Shown piece after piece: positions 1 to 5,141 of a stretch of 5,510 bases of DNA (position 1 is its first letter; each line of letters begins with the position of its first letter). Source of the DNA: Clostridiales bacterium UBA8153. Lineage in GTDB: Bacteria; Bacillota; Sulfobacillia; UBA8153. Position numbers and translations under genes: made by a program. Location: the NCBI GenBank assembly GCA_003449495.1, contig DMHJ01000194.1:483-5992 (forward strand), in the 5' to 3' direction. The notes under the pieces are model-generated. The model saw only the letters and a list, made by a program, of their open reading frames with translations, was not told the origin of the DNA and searched no databases.

Positions 1-232
1 CCCACATCTCCCCGGGCGCCCGCTGGGCCGCGAGCACCAGCGCGGCCAGGCCGGCTACGGCCACCCCGGGGATGATCCGGATATCCCGGCGTCCCACCAG
101 CGCCGACAGCTCCCGGTAGCCGTACCACACCAGCAGCCCGACGGCAAAGAGTAGCGGCCAACCTCCGGTCCAAGCCGCCAGCAGTGCCAGCGGTCCGAAG
201 AGGAGAGCTCCGAGTACCCGTTGCTTCAGCAC
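1..232 (-). CDS. cdsA: Phosphatidate cytidylyltransferase (CDP-diglyceride synthase), N-terminal part
   Basis: Partial gene running off the left edge; 77 codons and one extra base are present. CdsA converts phosphatidic acid and CTP to CDP-diacylglycerol in the cytoplasmic membrane, the branch point of phospholipid synthesis. The visible part starts MLKQRVLGALLFGPLAL, the typical short basic start followed by a first membrane helix (about residues 6-21). A second hydrophobic segment lies at about 25-39, then a polar YGYRELSALVGRR stretch, then a third hydrophobic segment at about 53-69. The catalytic C-terminal signature lies outside the window, so the call rests on the N-terminal pattern and on position directly after uppS, its standard neighbour. 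The GTG start at 232-230 overlaps the uppS stop (226-228) by 7 bases, and GGTGA six bases upstream is a plausible ribosome binding site. Translation is probably coupled to uppS. Confidence 0.85.
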   Translation of the reverse strand, partial: MLKQRVLGALLFGPLALLAAWTGGWPLLFAVGLLVWYGYRELSALVGRRDIRIIPGVAVAGLAALVLAAQRAPGEMW

Positions 233-984
233 CCGCCTTCACCGCCACCTTCGCCAATGCCCCCGAATCTTCTCTGGCGGCTTTGGTAGGCGAGGATCGC
301 CGTGTGCAGGTCGTCGGCGGTAAAGTCGGGCCAGTGCACGGGTGTCACGTATAGCTCGGTATAGGCCAGCTGCCACAAGAGGAAGTTGGAGAGGCGTAGC
401 TCCCCGGCGGTCCGGATGAGTAGGTCCGGGTCGGGCTGTCCCGCCGTGCCCAGCTCCTGGGCGAAGCGGGCTTCGTCGATGGCTTCGGGGCGGACGGCAC
501 CTGCTAACGCCGCCTGGACCAACCGGCGGCAAGCATCCACGATCTCGCGCCTTCCCCCATAGTTCAGCGCCACGTTGATGGTCCGCGCGCGCCCGCGGGT
601 TTCCCTAACCACCCGCTCCACGGCCCGGCGGGTCAGAACCGGCAACTCCTGCCAGTGGCCGATGACGTTAACCGTCACATTGGCGGCCAGGAGTTCGTCG
701 TGGTCTTCCTCCAGATATTCTACGAGTAGGTCCATGAGACCCTTGACTTCGGTGGCGGGACGCTTCCAGTTCTCCGTGGAGAAAGCGTACACCGTGAGCA
801 CCGGGATGTCCAGATCGTTGCCGGCCCTCACCACCCGGCGCAACGCCTCGACGCCGGCCCGGTGGCCGGCATGACGGGGAAGCCCGCGCGCTTGGGCCCA
901 GCGGCCGTTCCCGTCCATGATGATGGCGATGTGCCGGGGCAGCCTGCCCTCAAGCATGCAAGGCTGGGCCGGCTGCTCGTTCAC
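226..984 (-). CDS. uppS: Undecaprenyl diphosphate synthase (cis-prenyltransferase)
   Basis: 252-residue cytoplasmic enzyme, normal family length, that adds isopentenyl diphosphate units in cis to farnesyl diphosphate to make the C55 lipid carrier for peptidoglycan and other wall polymers. Conserved family blocks are present in order: HIAIIMDGNGRWA (about 18-30) with the Mg-binding Asp24; the H38-R42 helix; YAFSTENWKRP (66-76); ALNYGGRREIVDA (139-151); and DLLIRTAGELRLSNFLLWQ (187-205), with Arg191, Arg197 and Ser199 for diphosphate binding and Glu210 downstream. The usual Ser or Gly in the RTxGE block is Ala193, a mild change. The C-terminus ends in a Gly-rich tail (GGIGEGGGEGGC). The start is GTG at 984-982, overlapping the preceding stop as GTGA, with a strong GGGAGG seven bases upstream. 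An internal ATG at codon 10 is less likely because it lacks this site. Confidence 0.97.
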   Translation of the reverse strand: MNEQPAQPCMLEGRLPRHIAIIMDGNGRWAQARGLPRHAGHRAGVEALRRVVRAGNDLDIPVLTVYAFSTENWKRPATEVKGLMDLLVEYLEEDHDELLAANVTVNVIGHWQELPVLTRRAVERVVRETRGRARTINVALNYGGRREIVDACRRLVQAALAGAVRPEAIDEARFAQELGTAGQPDPDLLIRTAGELRLSNFLLWQLAYTELYVTPVHWPDFTADDLHTAILAYQSRQRRFGGIGEGGGEGGC

Positions 985-1214
985 GAACCCGCCTCCCGGA
1001 CCTGGGGCGGCTCAGCCAGGGCGAGCTCGCGGCAGGCGAGGGTAAGCTGGAGCACGCCCTCCCGCCATCGCTGCCTGACCACCCGGGCATCGCTGCCCGG
1101 CGCCTCCTGCCCCGGCGGTCCGGTGTAGCTCCACGCTACCTCCTGCACTCGCGCCCCGGCCAAAACGCGCCGGGCCTCCGCCGGCGTATGCAACAGTACA
1201 TCCGGGCGCTTCAC
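981..1214 (-). CDS. Small protein of unknown function between frr and uppS
   Basis: 77-residue ORF that I do not recognise as a named family. It starts with GTG three bases after the frr stop and ends with its TGA overlapping the uppS GTG start by 4 bases, so it fills the gap exactly; that arrangement is the main reason to call it real. The ribosome binding site is weak (GGAAG about 8 bases upstream, inside the frr end), suggesting reinitiation after frr. The protein has no signal peptide or membrane segment. It reads as PDVLLHTPAEARRVLAGARV, then a Gly/Pro-rich turn (about 31-41), then ARVVRQRWREGVLQLTLACREL. The layout helix, strand, PP turn, RVV-Q strand, V-L-LT strand loosely recalls a PASTA-like or small alpha/beta fold; that is inference from pattern only. 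A role in translation or envelope synthesis would be guesswork from the neighbours. Confidence 0.7.
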   Translation of the reverse strand: MKRPDVLLHTPAEARRVLAGARVQEVAWSYTGPPGQEAPGSDARVVRQRWREGVLQLTLACRELALAEPPQVREAGS

Positions 1215-1217
1215 GCT

Positions 1218-1775
1218 TCACACTTCCATGATTTCTTTTTCTTTGGCGGCCGTGGCGGTATCCACCTGCTTGATGAACCTATCGGTAAGCTTCTGCGCGT
1301 CATCGGTGGCCCGGCGTCCGTCGTCTTCAGAAATCTTGCCGGCTTTCTGCATATCCTTCAATGCTACCATGGCGTCCCGCCGGATGTTCCTGATGGCCAC
1401 CTTCTCCTCCTCGGCCTTCTTGCGGACGACCTTTACCAGGTCTTGCCGTCGCTCGTGGGTCAGTTGAGGTACGGTCAGGCGAATGAGGCTGCCTTCGGTG
1501 AGGGGGGTGATGCCCAGCTCTGACTTGAGAATGGCTTTCTCTATGGAGGGGATGGCTCCCTTATCCCACGGCTGCACCACCAGCTGCCGCGGCTCGGGCA
1601 CGCCGATGCTGGCCAGCTGGTTGATGGGAGTGGGCACCCCGTGGTACTCCACGCGGATTTTGTCAAGCAGCGCCGGGGTGGCCCGGCCTGCGCGCAACCC
1701 GGCTAACTCCCGGCGAAAACCCTCGATGACCTTTTCCATGCGGCTTTCTGCCTCGACCATGATGTCCTTGACCAT
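1218..1775 (-). CDS. frr: Ribosome recycling factor (RRF)
   Basis: 185 residues, the normal length. RRF acts with EF-G to split post-termination ribosomes and release mRNA and tRNA. The N-terminal part (MVKDIMVEAESRMEKVIEG) and the LRAGRATPALLDKIRVEYHG block (27-46) form the first helix of domain I and the turn into the beta-rich domain II, which continues through the TPINQLASI and VVQPWDKGAI segments. The long C-terminal helices contain RRQDLVKVVRKKAEEEKVAIRNIRRDA in pieces around 109-135, including Arg132, equivalent to the essential arginine of the E. coli protein. The ATG at 1775 fits the family start; the second in-frame ATG at codon 6 would trim the first helix. The ribosome binding site is poor (only AGG about 7 bases upstream), unlike rpsB, tsf, pyrH and uppS, and a 232-base gap separates frr from pyrH. 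Confidence 0.97.
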   Translation of the reverse strand: MVKDIMVEAESRMEKVIEGFRRELAGLRAGRATPALLDKIRVEYHGVPTPINQLASIGVPEPRQLVVQPWDKGAIPSIEKAILKSELGITPLTEGSLIRLTVPQLTHERRQDLVKVVRKKAEEEKVAIRNIRRDAMVALKDMQKAGKISEDDGRRATDDAQKLTDRFIKQVDTATAAKEKEIMEV

Positions 1776-2007
1776 ATTCGTGCCTGGTATGCCCGGCCCC
1801 CCAAAGTTAAGCCCGGGCTCTCCTTGACCAGGCCTTCGCTCCTTTCCGCCTGTAGTTTCCCCCGGCTGGCCGGGTGGGGAGTCTCGACCCGATACCGCGC
1901 TTAGCGGTGGCGTAACGCCGGGCCGGCAGTGCTGCCAAACGGGTGGATCTTGCTCGCTCCACCGGCTAAAGCAGGGCCGGCCCCCCGGTACCGCTTACCC
2001 CCGGCGG
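1776..2007 (-). other. Gap between pyrH and frr with clustered short inverted repeats
   Basis: 232 bases without a credible gene, long for this tightly packed operon. It holds several short perfect inverted repeats: 1810-1819 (10-base palindrome), 1861-1874 (5-bp arms, 4-base loop), 1894-1908 (5-bp arms, 5-base loop), 1909-1919 (4-bp arms, TAA loop), 1925-1936 (4-bp arms, 4-base loop), 1942-1963 (6-bp arms GGTGGA/TCCACC, 10-base loop) and 1962-1980 (5-bp arms). Several would be adjacent stem-loops in the mRNA leader of frr. In GC-rich DNA some such stems are expected by chance, and I recognise no known riboswitch, T-box or tRNA here. No promoter with convincing -35 and -10 boxes and no U-tract terminator is visible. 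Confidence 0.5.
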
Positions 2008-2739
2008 CTACAAGACGGCCGGCCGCTTGCCCACGAAGGTCCCGATGGGTTCCCCCATCACCGCCCGGCCGATGTTGCCGGCCACGCCGATGTCAAACAC
2101 AATCAGGGGTATGCCGTTCTCCATGCACAGCGAGATGGCGGTGGCATCCATGATCTTAAGCTGCCACTGCAAAATCTCCAGGTACTCCAGGCGGTCGAAC
2201 CTGGTGGCTCCCACCACGACGTTGGGGTCGGCGCTGTAGATGCCGTCGGTACCCTTTTTCGCCATCAGGATCACTTCGGCCTCCATCTCCGCCGCCCGCA
2301 GCGCGGCGGTGGTGTCGGTGGAGAAGTAAGGGTTGCCGGTGCCGGCCGCCAGGATCACCACCCTCCCCTTCTCCAGGTGCCGGATGGCCCGCCGCCGGAT
2401 ATAGGGCTCGGCCACTTCGCGCATTTCGATGGCCGTCTGGAGCCGGGTGTGCAAGCCCCGGCGCTCGAGGGCATCTTGCAGCGCCAGCGAGTTGATGACC
2501 GTGGCCAGCATGCCCATGTTGTCGGAAGTCGCCCGCTCCATGCCGCGCCGGCTGCCCTCGGCTCCCCGCCAGATGTTGCCTCCCCCCACCACCACCGAAA
2601 CCTGTACGCCCAGCTGGGCGAGGTCGCCGATCTCCTTGGCGATGGCATCCACCGTGTCCAAGTCCAAGCCGGAGCCCCGGGCCCCCGCCAAGGCCTCCCC
2701 GCTGAGTTTTAGGACTACGCGTCGATAGCTCGGCTGCAT
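2008..2739 (-). CDS. pyrH: UMP kinase (uridylate kinase)
   Basis: 243-residue bacterial-type UMP kinase of the amino acid kinase family, normal length, phosphorylating UMP to UDP with ATP in the cytoplasm; the family forms hexamers often controlled by GTP and UTP. Visible motifs: [12 protein letters not shown] near the N-terminus with phosphate-binding Lys11; [11 protein letters not shown] (49-59); [25 protein letters not shown] with Asp73 at the UMP site; [47 protein letters not shown] for acceptor and phosphate contacts; and DGIYSADP for nucleotide binding, followed by [10 protein letters not shown] near the C-terminus. The ATG start has GGAGG seven bases upstream. The gene follows the tsf stop by 23 bases, so the binding site lies in that short spacer and co-transcription with tsf is expected. 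Confidence 0.98.
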   Translation of the reverse strand: MQPSYRRVVLKLSGEALAGARGSGLDLDTVDAIAKEIGDLAQLGVQVSVVVGGGNIWRGAEGSRRGMERATSDNMGMLATVINSLALQDALERRGLHTRLQTAIEMREVAEPYIRRRAIRHLEKGRVVILAAGTGNPYFSTDTTAALRAAEMEAEVILMAKKGTDGIYSADPNVVVGATRFDRLEYLEILQWQLKIMDATAISLCMENGIPLIVFDIGVAGNIGRAVMGEPIGTFVGKRPAVL

Positions 2740-2762
2740 GCGCTTCCCTCCACCGGAGGCCG

Positions 2763-3362
2763 CTACTGTCTACCCCCGATCTCAAAGCGGGAAAACCGGC
2801 CTACGGCGATGTTCTCGCCGATCCTTGCCACTACGCCCGCCACCACCTCGCTGACCCGGCAGTCGGGGTCCCGGATGAAGGGTTGCTCCATCAGGCAGAT
2901 CTCCCGGTAGAACTTGTCCATCCGTCCCTCTACGATCTTATCGGCCACCCGCTCCGGCTTGCCTTCGGCCACCACCCGCTCGCGCTGAATGGCCCGCTCT
3001 TTCTCCACTTCCCCGACCGGGACTTCCTCTCGCGTGGTGTACAAGGGCCGGCTGGCGGCCACCTGCATGGCCAGCTCATGGGCCAGCTTCTGGAACTCGG
3101 GGGTGCGGGACACAAAATCCGTCTCACAGTTGAGCTCTAGCAACACCCCGATCCGTCCCCCCAGGTGGACGTAAGCCGTGATGATGCCCTCCCGAGCCGC
3201 CCGGCCCGCCTTCTTGCCGGCCACGGCGATCCCCTGCTTGCGCAGGATGTCCACGGCCTTATCCAGGTCCCCGCCTGCCTGGGTCAGTGCCGCCTTGCAG
3301 TCCATCATACCGGCTCCCGTACGCTCGCGCAGTTCCTTGACGCTTGCTGCCGTGACCACCAC
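2763..3362 (-). CDS. tsf: Translation elongation factor Ts (short form)
   Basis: EF-Ts exchanges GDP for GTP on EF-Tu. I choose the GTG at 3362-3360 as start: it has AAGGAGGT (3370-3377) about 8 bases upstream and gives [18 protein letters not shown], the usual distance of about 8 residues before the conserved [15 protein letters not shown] block (9-23). That gives 199 residues, much shorter than the E. coli protein (about 280) and close to the short form of Thermus and thermophilic clostridia. After the N-terminal EF-Tu-binding helix domain comes [13 protein letters not shown] (74-86), with the TDFV motif that reaches the nucleotide site of EF-Tu. The C-terminal part has [19 protein letters not shown]. 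An in-frame upstream GTG at 3413 would add 17 basic residues with no family counterpart. It overlaps neither neighbour; pyrH follows after 23 bases. Confidence 0.95.
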   Translation of the reverse strand: MVVTAASVKELRERTGAGMMDCKAALTQAGGDLDKAVDILRKQGIAVAGKKAGRAAREGIITAYVHLGGRIGVLLELNCETDFVSRTPEFQKLAHELAMQVAASRPLYTTREEVPVGEVEKERAIQRERVVAEGKPERVADKIVEGRMDKFYREICLMEQPFIRDPDCRVSEVVAGVVARIGENIAVGRFSRFEIGGRQ

Positions 3363-3369
3363 TGCCGCG

Positions 3370-3377
3370 ACCTCCTT
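3370..3377 (-). promoter_or_regulatory. Ribosome binding site deciding the tsf start
   Basis: AAGGAGGT on the minus strand lies about 8 bases before the GTG at 3362. It is the strongest match to the 16S rRNA tail in the rpsB-tsf spacer and fixes the tsf start to this GTG or the adjacent GTG codon at 3359, rather than the in-frame GTG at 3413. Confidence 0.8.
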
Positions 3378-3398
3378 GCCTGCTGCGTGTAGCCGGAG

Positions 3399-3416
3399 GC
3401 GGTGCCGGAGCACCGC
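3399..3416 (-). promoter_or_regulatory. UNCG-capped hairpin in the rpsB-tsf spacer
   Basis: Perfect 7-bp stem GCGGTGC/GCACCGC closed by a UCCG tetraloop with a C-G closing pair, the especially stable cUNCGg type. A further GGAG/CTCC helix (3395-3398 with 3419-3422) can stack outside with a 2-base bulge, hiding a GGAGG motif just after the rpsB stop. There is no U tract, so it is not a standard intrinsic terminator. It could tune tsf expression relative to rpsB, protect an mRNA end or stall decay; the role is inference. Confidence 0.6.
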
Positions 3417-3422
3417 ACCTCC

Positions 3423-4121
3423 TCATTGCACTACCTGGACGCCCTGGCGGCCTTCCAGCACGGCGTCGGCCATCTTGCTCGTGAGCAGCCGTACCGCCCG
3501 GATGGCATCATCGTTGCCGGGAATAGTGTAGTCCACCTCGTCCGGGTCGCAGTTGGTATCCACGATGGCTACGATGGGAATGCCGAGTCGCCGGGCTTCG
3601 GCCACCGCGATCCGCTCTTTACGCGGGTCCACTACGTAGATGGCCTTGGGCAGCTGCTTCATGCCCTTGATCCCGCCGAGATACTTCTCTAATCTGTCCC
3701 TTTCGTGGAGCAACTGCCCCACTTCCTTTTTGGGTAAGCGCTGGAAATAGCCGCTCTGTTCCATCTCTTCCAGCTGGATGAGACGGTCGATCCTCCGCCG
3801 GATGGTATCGAAGTTGGTGAGCATGCCCCCGAGCCAGCGCTGGTTCACGAAAAACTGTTCGCACCGGGTGGCCTCCTCGGCCACGGCCTCCTGGGCTTGC
3901 TTCTTGGTGCCCACAAATAGGAGCCGGCCCCCGTTGAACGCCACCTCCCGGACGAAGGCGTAGGCGTCCTCGACCATGCGCACCGTGCGCTGGAGGTCGA
4001 TGATATAGATGCCGTTGCGCTCAGTGAAGATATACGGTTTCATCTTGGGGTTCCAGCGACGGGTCTGGTGGCCGAAGTGCACTCCGGCCTCAAGCAGTTG
4101 CTTCATGCTGATGACTGACAA
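3423..4121 (-). CDS. rpsB: 30S ribosomal protein S2
   Basis: 232-residue S2 of the small ribosomal subunit, where it binds between head and body near S1 and the mRNA exit. It is close in sequence to Bacillus S2: [17 protein letters not shown] at the start, [24 protein letters not shown] (24-47), [33 protein letters not shown], then [33 protein letters not shown] and [19 protein letters not shown] in the C-terminal half. The acidic C-terminal tail of some homologues is missing, so it ends shortly after VLEGRQG. The start is TTG at 4121-4119, supported by GGAGGT seven bases upstream and by the conserved MSVISM start; the ATG at codon 6 is too close to the conserved core. First gene of the operon. 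Confidence 0.98.
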   Translation of the reverse strand: MSVISMKQLLEAGVHFGHQTRRWNPKMKPYIFTERNGIYIIDLQRTVRMVEDAYAFVREVAFNGGRLLFVGTKKQAQEAVAEEATRCEQFFVNQRWLGGMLTNFDTIRRRIDRLIQLEEMEQSGYFQRLPKKEVGQLLHERDRLEKYLGGIKGMKQLPKAIYVVDPRKERIAVAEARRLGIPIVAIVDTNCDPDEVDYTIPGNDDAIRAVRLLTSKMADAVLEGRQGVQVVQ

Positions 4122-4230
4122 TTGAGCACCTCCGTATGGTTTTTACCTCCGCGGCCTTCCTCCCGGGACCTGAACCACCGGGGCAACCCGGTCCCGGTCT
4201 GACCGCGTGCGAATTTGGCGCCGGCCGCCG
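4122..4230 (-). promoter_or_regulatory. rpsB leader with GC-rich stem-loop
   Basis: About 110 bases between the inferred transcription start and the TTG of rpsB. A perfect 8-bp stem pairs 4163-4170 with 4190-4197, with a 19-base loop containing a second possible CCGGG/CCCGG stem (4178-4182 with 4187-4191) that competes with its inner base pairs. A small GGT/ACC hairpin lies just upstream (4196-4204). The ribosome binding site GGAGGT sits at about 4129-4134. Ribosomal protein leaders often bind their own product; S2 autoregulation is known in gamma-proteobacteria, but I cannot match this leader to a described class. No U-tract terminator is visible. Confidence 0.5.
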
Positions 4231-4288
4231 CCAGTTAGTATACCACAGTTTCCCTTGGGGAGTAAACTGACCGCAAGCACCCAACTGG
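4231..4288. promoter_or_regulatory. Inverted AACTG/CAGTT sites around the rpsB promoter
   Basis: Four copies of the same half-site flank the promoter: CAGTT at 4232-4236 and 4246-4250, and AACTG at 4265-4269 and 4283-4287. The inner pair extends to CAGTTT and AAACTG (4246-4251 and 4264-4269), a perfect dyad with a 12-base spacer that overlaps the -35 box. The outer pair extends to CCAGTT and AACTGG (4231-4236 and 4283-4288). The arrangement resembles an operator, but no regulator can be named from the sequence. Confidence 0.4.
4237..4266 (-). promoter_or_regulatory. Likely housekeeping sigma promoter of the rpsB operon
   Basis: On the minus strand TATACT (4237-4242) is the -10 box, preceded by TGG, which gives an extended -10 TGN element. 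TTTACT (4261-4266) lies 18 bases upstream as a moderate -35 box. Transcription should start near 4230, about 110 bases before rpsB. It is the only AT-rich promoter-like element in this GC-rich stretch and sits where the operon promoter is expected. Confidence 0.7.
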
Positions 4289-4347
4289 AAGGTTGCTCGG
4301 GAAGCGGTGACTCACTCACCACCGCCGGTTACCCGACCGGGGTCTCT

Positions 4348-4373
4348 GGGCGGCTACCGGTGAAGAGCCGCCC
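4348..4373. repeat. Perfect 8-bp inverted repeat
   Basis: GGGCGGCT at 4348-4355 pairs with AGCCGCCC at 4366-4373 around a 10-base loop. There is no T tract on either side, so a terminator is not supported. About 80 bases upstream of the rpsB promoter. Confidence 0.55.
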
Positions 4374-4492
4374 GCAGTAGCTGAGCGCCAGGCACCCTCG
4401 CCATGGTCAAGCCGGCAACGGTGCGGACAAGACAGCAACCGGCAACGAGGTGGTCAGTTGCTTGGGCTAGCAGCGCAACCATGCCCTCCGGG

Positions 4493-4514
4493 TCCGCTAG
4501 AGGTTGCTAGCGGA
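4493..4514. repeat. Perfect 8-bp hairpin with 6-base loop
   Basis: TCCGCTAG (4493-4500) and CTAGCGGA (4507-4514) form a compact stem around the loop AGGTTG. The loop and right arm resemble 4290-4305, which also starts AGGTTGCT. No T tract follows. Confidence 0.55.
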
Positions 4515-4661
4515 AGCCCGGGCCCCCCACCACGCCAGCGCTCCGTCAAGTACCCGGCAGCTCTACCGACCGGGTGGCGCATGGGCGAGGCTTTGGATTG
4601 CCCGGGCGCGCTACGACTTCAGCCGGTCTTGCCAGGTAGGACGCAGACCCCGGCCGAACCC

Positions 4662-4681
4662 GGGAAAAGCCGGCTTTTCCC
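4662..4681. repeat. Perfect 20-base palindrome
   Basis: GGGAAAAGCC followed directly by GGCTTTTCCC. As RNA it would give an 8-bp stem with a CCGG loop; as DNA it looks like a symmetric protein-binding site. The A/T runs stand out from the GC-rich surroundings. No T tract follows on either strand, so a terminator is unlikely. Confidence 0.6.
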
Positions 4682-5045
4682 CCTGGCGAGTCAGACACCG
4701 GTACAGCTGAGCCGTTCCGGCTGGTCCCGGCGGAGCGCGCCGGGGGATGGCCCGCCAGTGGCCACCCTGCCCGGCCTATGCGGCCCACGCCCTCTGGCTT
4801 GCGGAAGCTCCCCGGGGCGCCTGCAGTGGACCTGGCGCCACCCAACGCTGGTTCTTCCCCGGGCCACCTTGCTTTTACCCTACAACCGGGTCGATGCCGT
4901 CAGCGGGTAGCGCCGGCACCGGGCGGTGCGCGGCCGGCGTGTTCCGCGTACTCCACCGGTATCGTGCACCACCGGCCCGGCCGGCCCTTGGGGGCTGCAT
5001 GCCGACCCCGGCCGGGACTTCCTCAATGGCCGGTTGCTCCACCCG

Positions 5046-5061
5046 GCCCGGGCGCCCGGGC
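5046..5061. repeat. Perfect 16-base all-GC palindrome
   Basis: GCCCGGGCGCCCGGGC reads the same on both strands. A nearby pair CCGGCC/GGCCGG (5008-5013 and 5028-5033) also forms a possible stem. Given the base composition this could be chance. Confidence 0.5.
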
Positions 5062-5119
5062 TACGGTGCCACCGCAGCCGACCCCGCAAGCACAAGGCTA
5101 GTGCGTCGGGCGGAGGAAT

Positions 5120-5141
5120 CGCCGGCTGGGCCGCGCCGGCG
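5120..5141. repeat. 7-bp inverted repeat
   Basis: CGCCGGC (5120-5126) and GCCGGCG (5135-5141) flank an 8-base spacer. An alternative outer pairing ATCGCC/GGCGAT (5118-5123 with 5144-5149) overlaps it, so two mutually exclusive stems are possible. Confidence 0.45.

Noticed and set aside
1012..1221. Alternative 69-codon minus-strand ORF between frr and uppS, starting GTGA with the frr stop
   Set aside because: Its start overlap looks attractive, but it ends short of uppS and its product is low-complexity Gly/Ala/Arg; the 981-1214 frame joins both neighbours and looks protein-like.
1807..1962. 51-residue Arg-rich minus-strand ORF in the pyrH-frr gap
   Set aside because: No ribosome binding site, very basic and compositionally odd product, length within chance for GC-rich DNA, and its start lies inside an inverted repeat.
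1776..2007. Riboswitch, T-box or tRNA in the frr leader
   Set aside because: No match to the conserved cores I know (T-box GGGTGGNACCGCG, tRNA T-arm, c-di-GMP, glycine or THF motifs).
3363..3413. N-terminal extension of tsf from the GTG at 3413
   Set aside because: It adds 17 basic residues not seen at the EF-Ts N-terminus, and a stronger ribosome binding site precedes the GTG at 3362.
4662..4681. Intrinsic terminator for a gene upstream
   Set aside because: Strong palindrome but no T tract on either strand and no gene ending nearby.
4458..4910. 150-codon plus-strand ORF upstream of rpsB
   Set aside because: Product rich in Pro, Arg, Ser, Gly and Leu without any domain pattern, no good ribosome binding site; typical spurious GC-rich frame.
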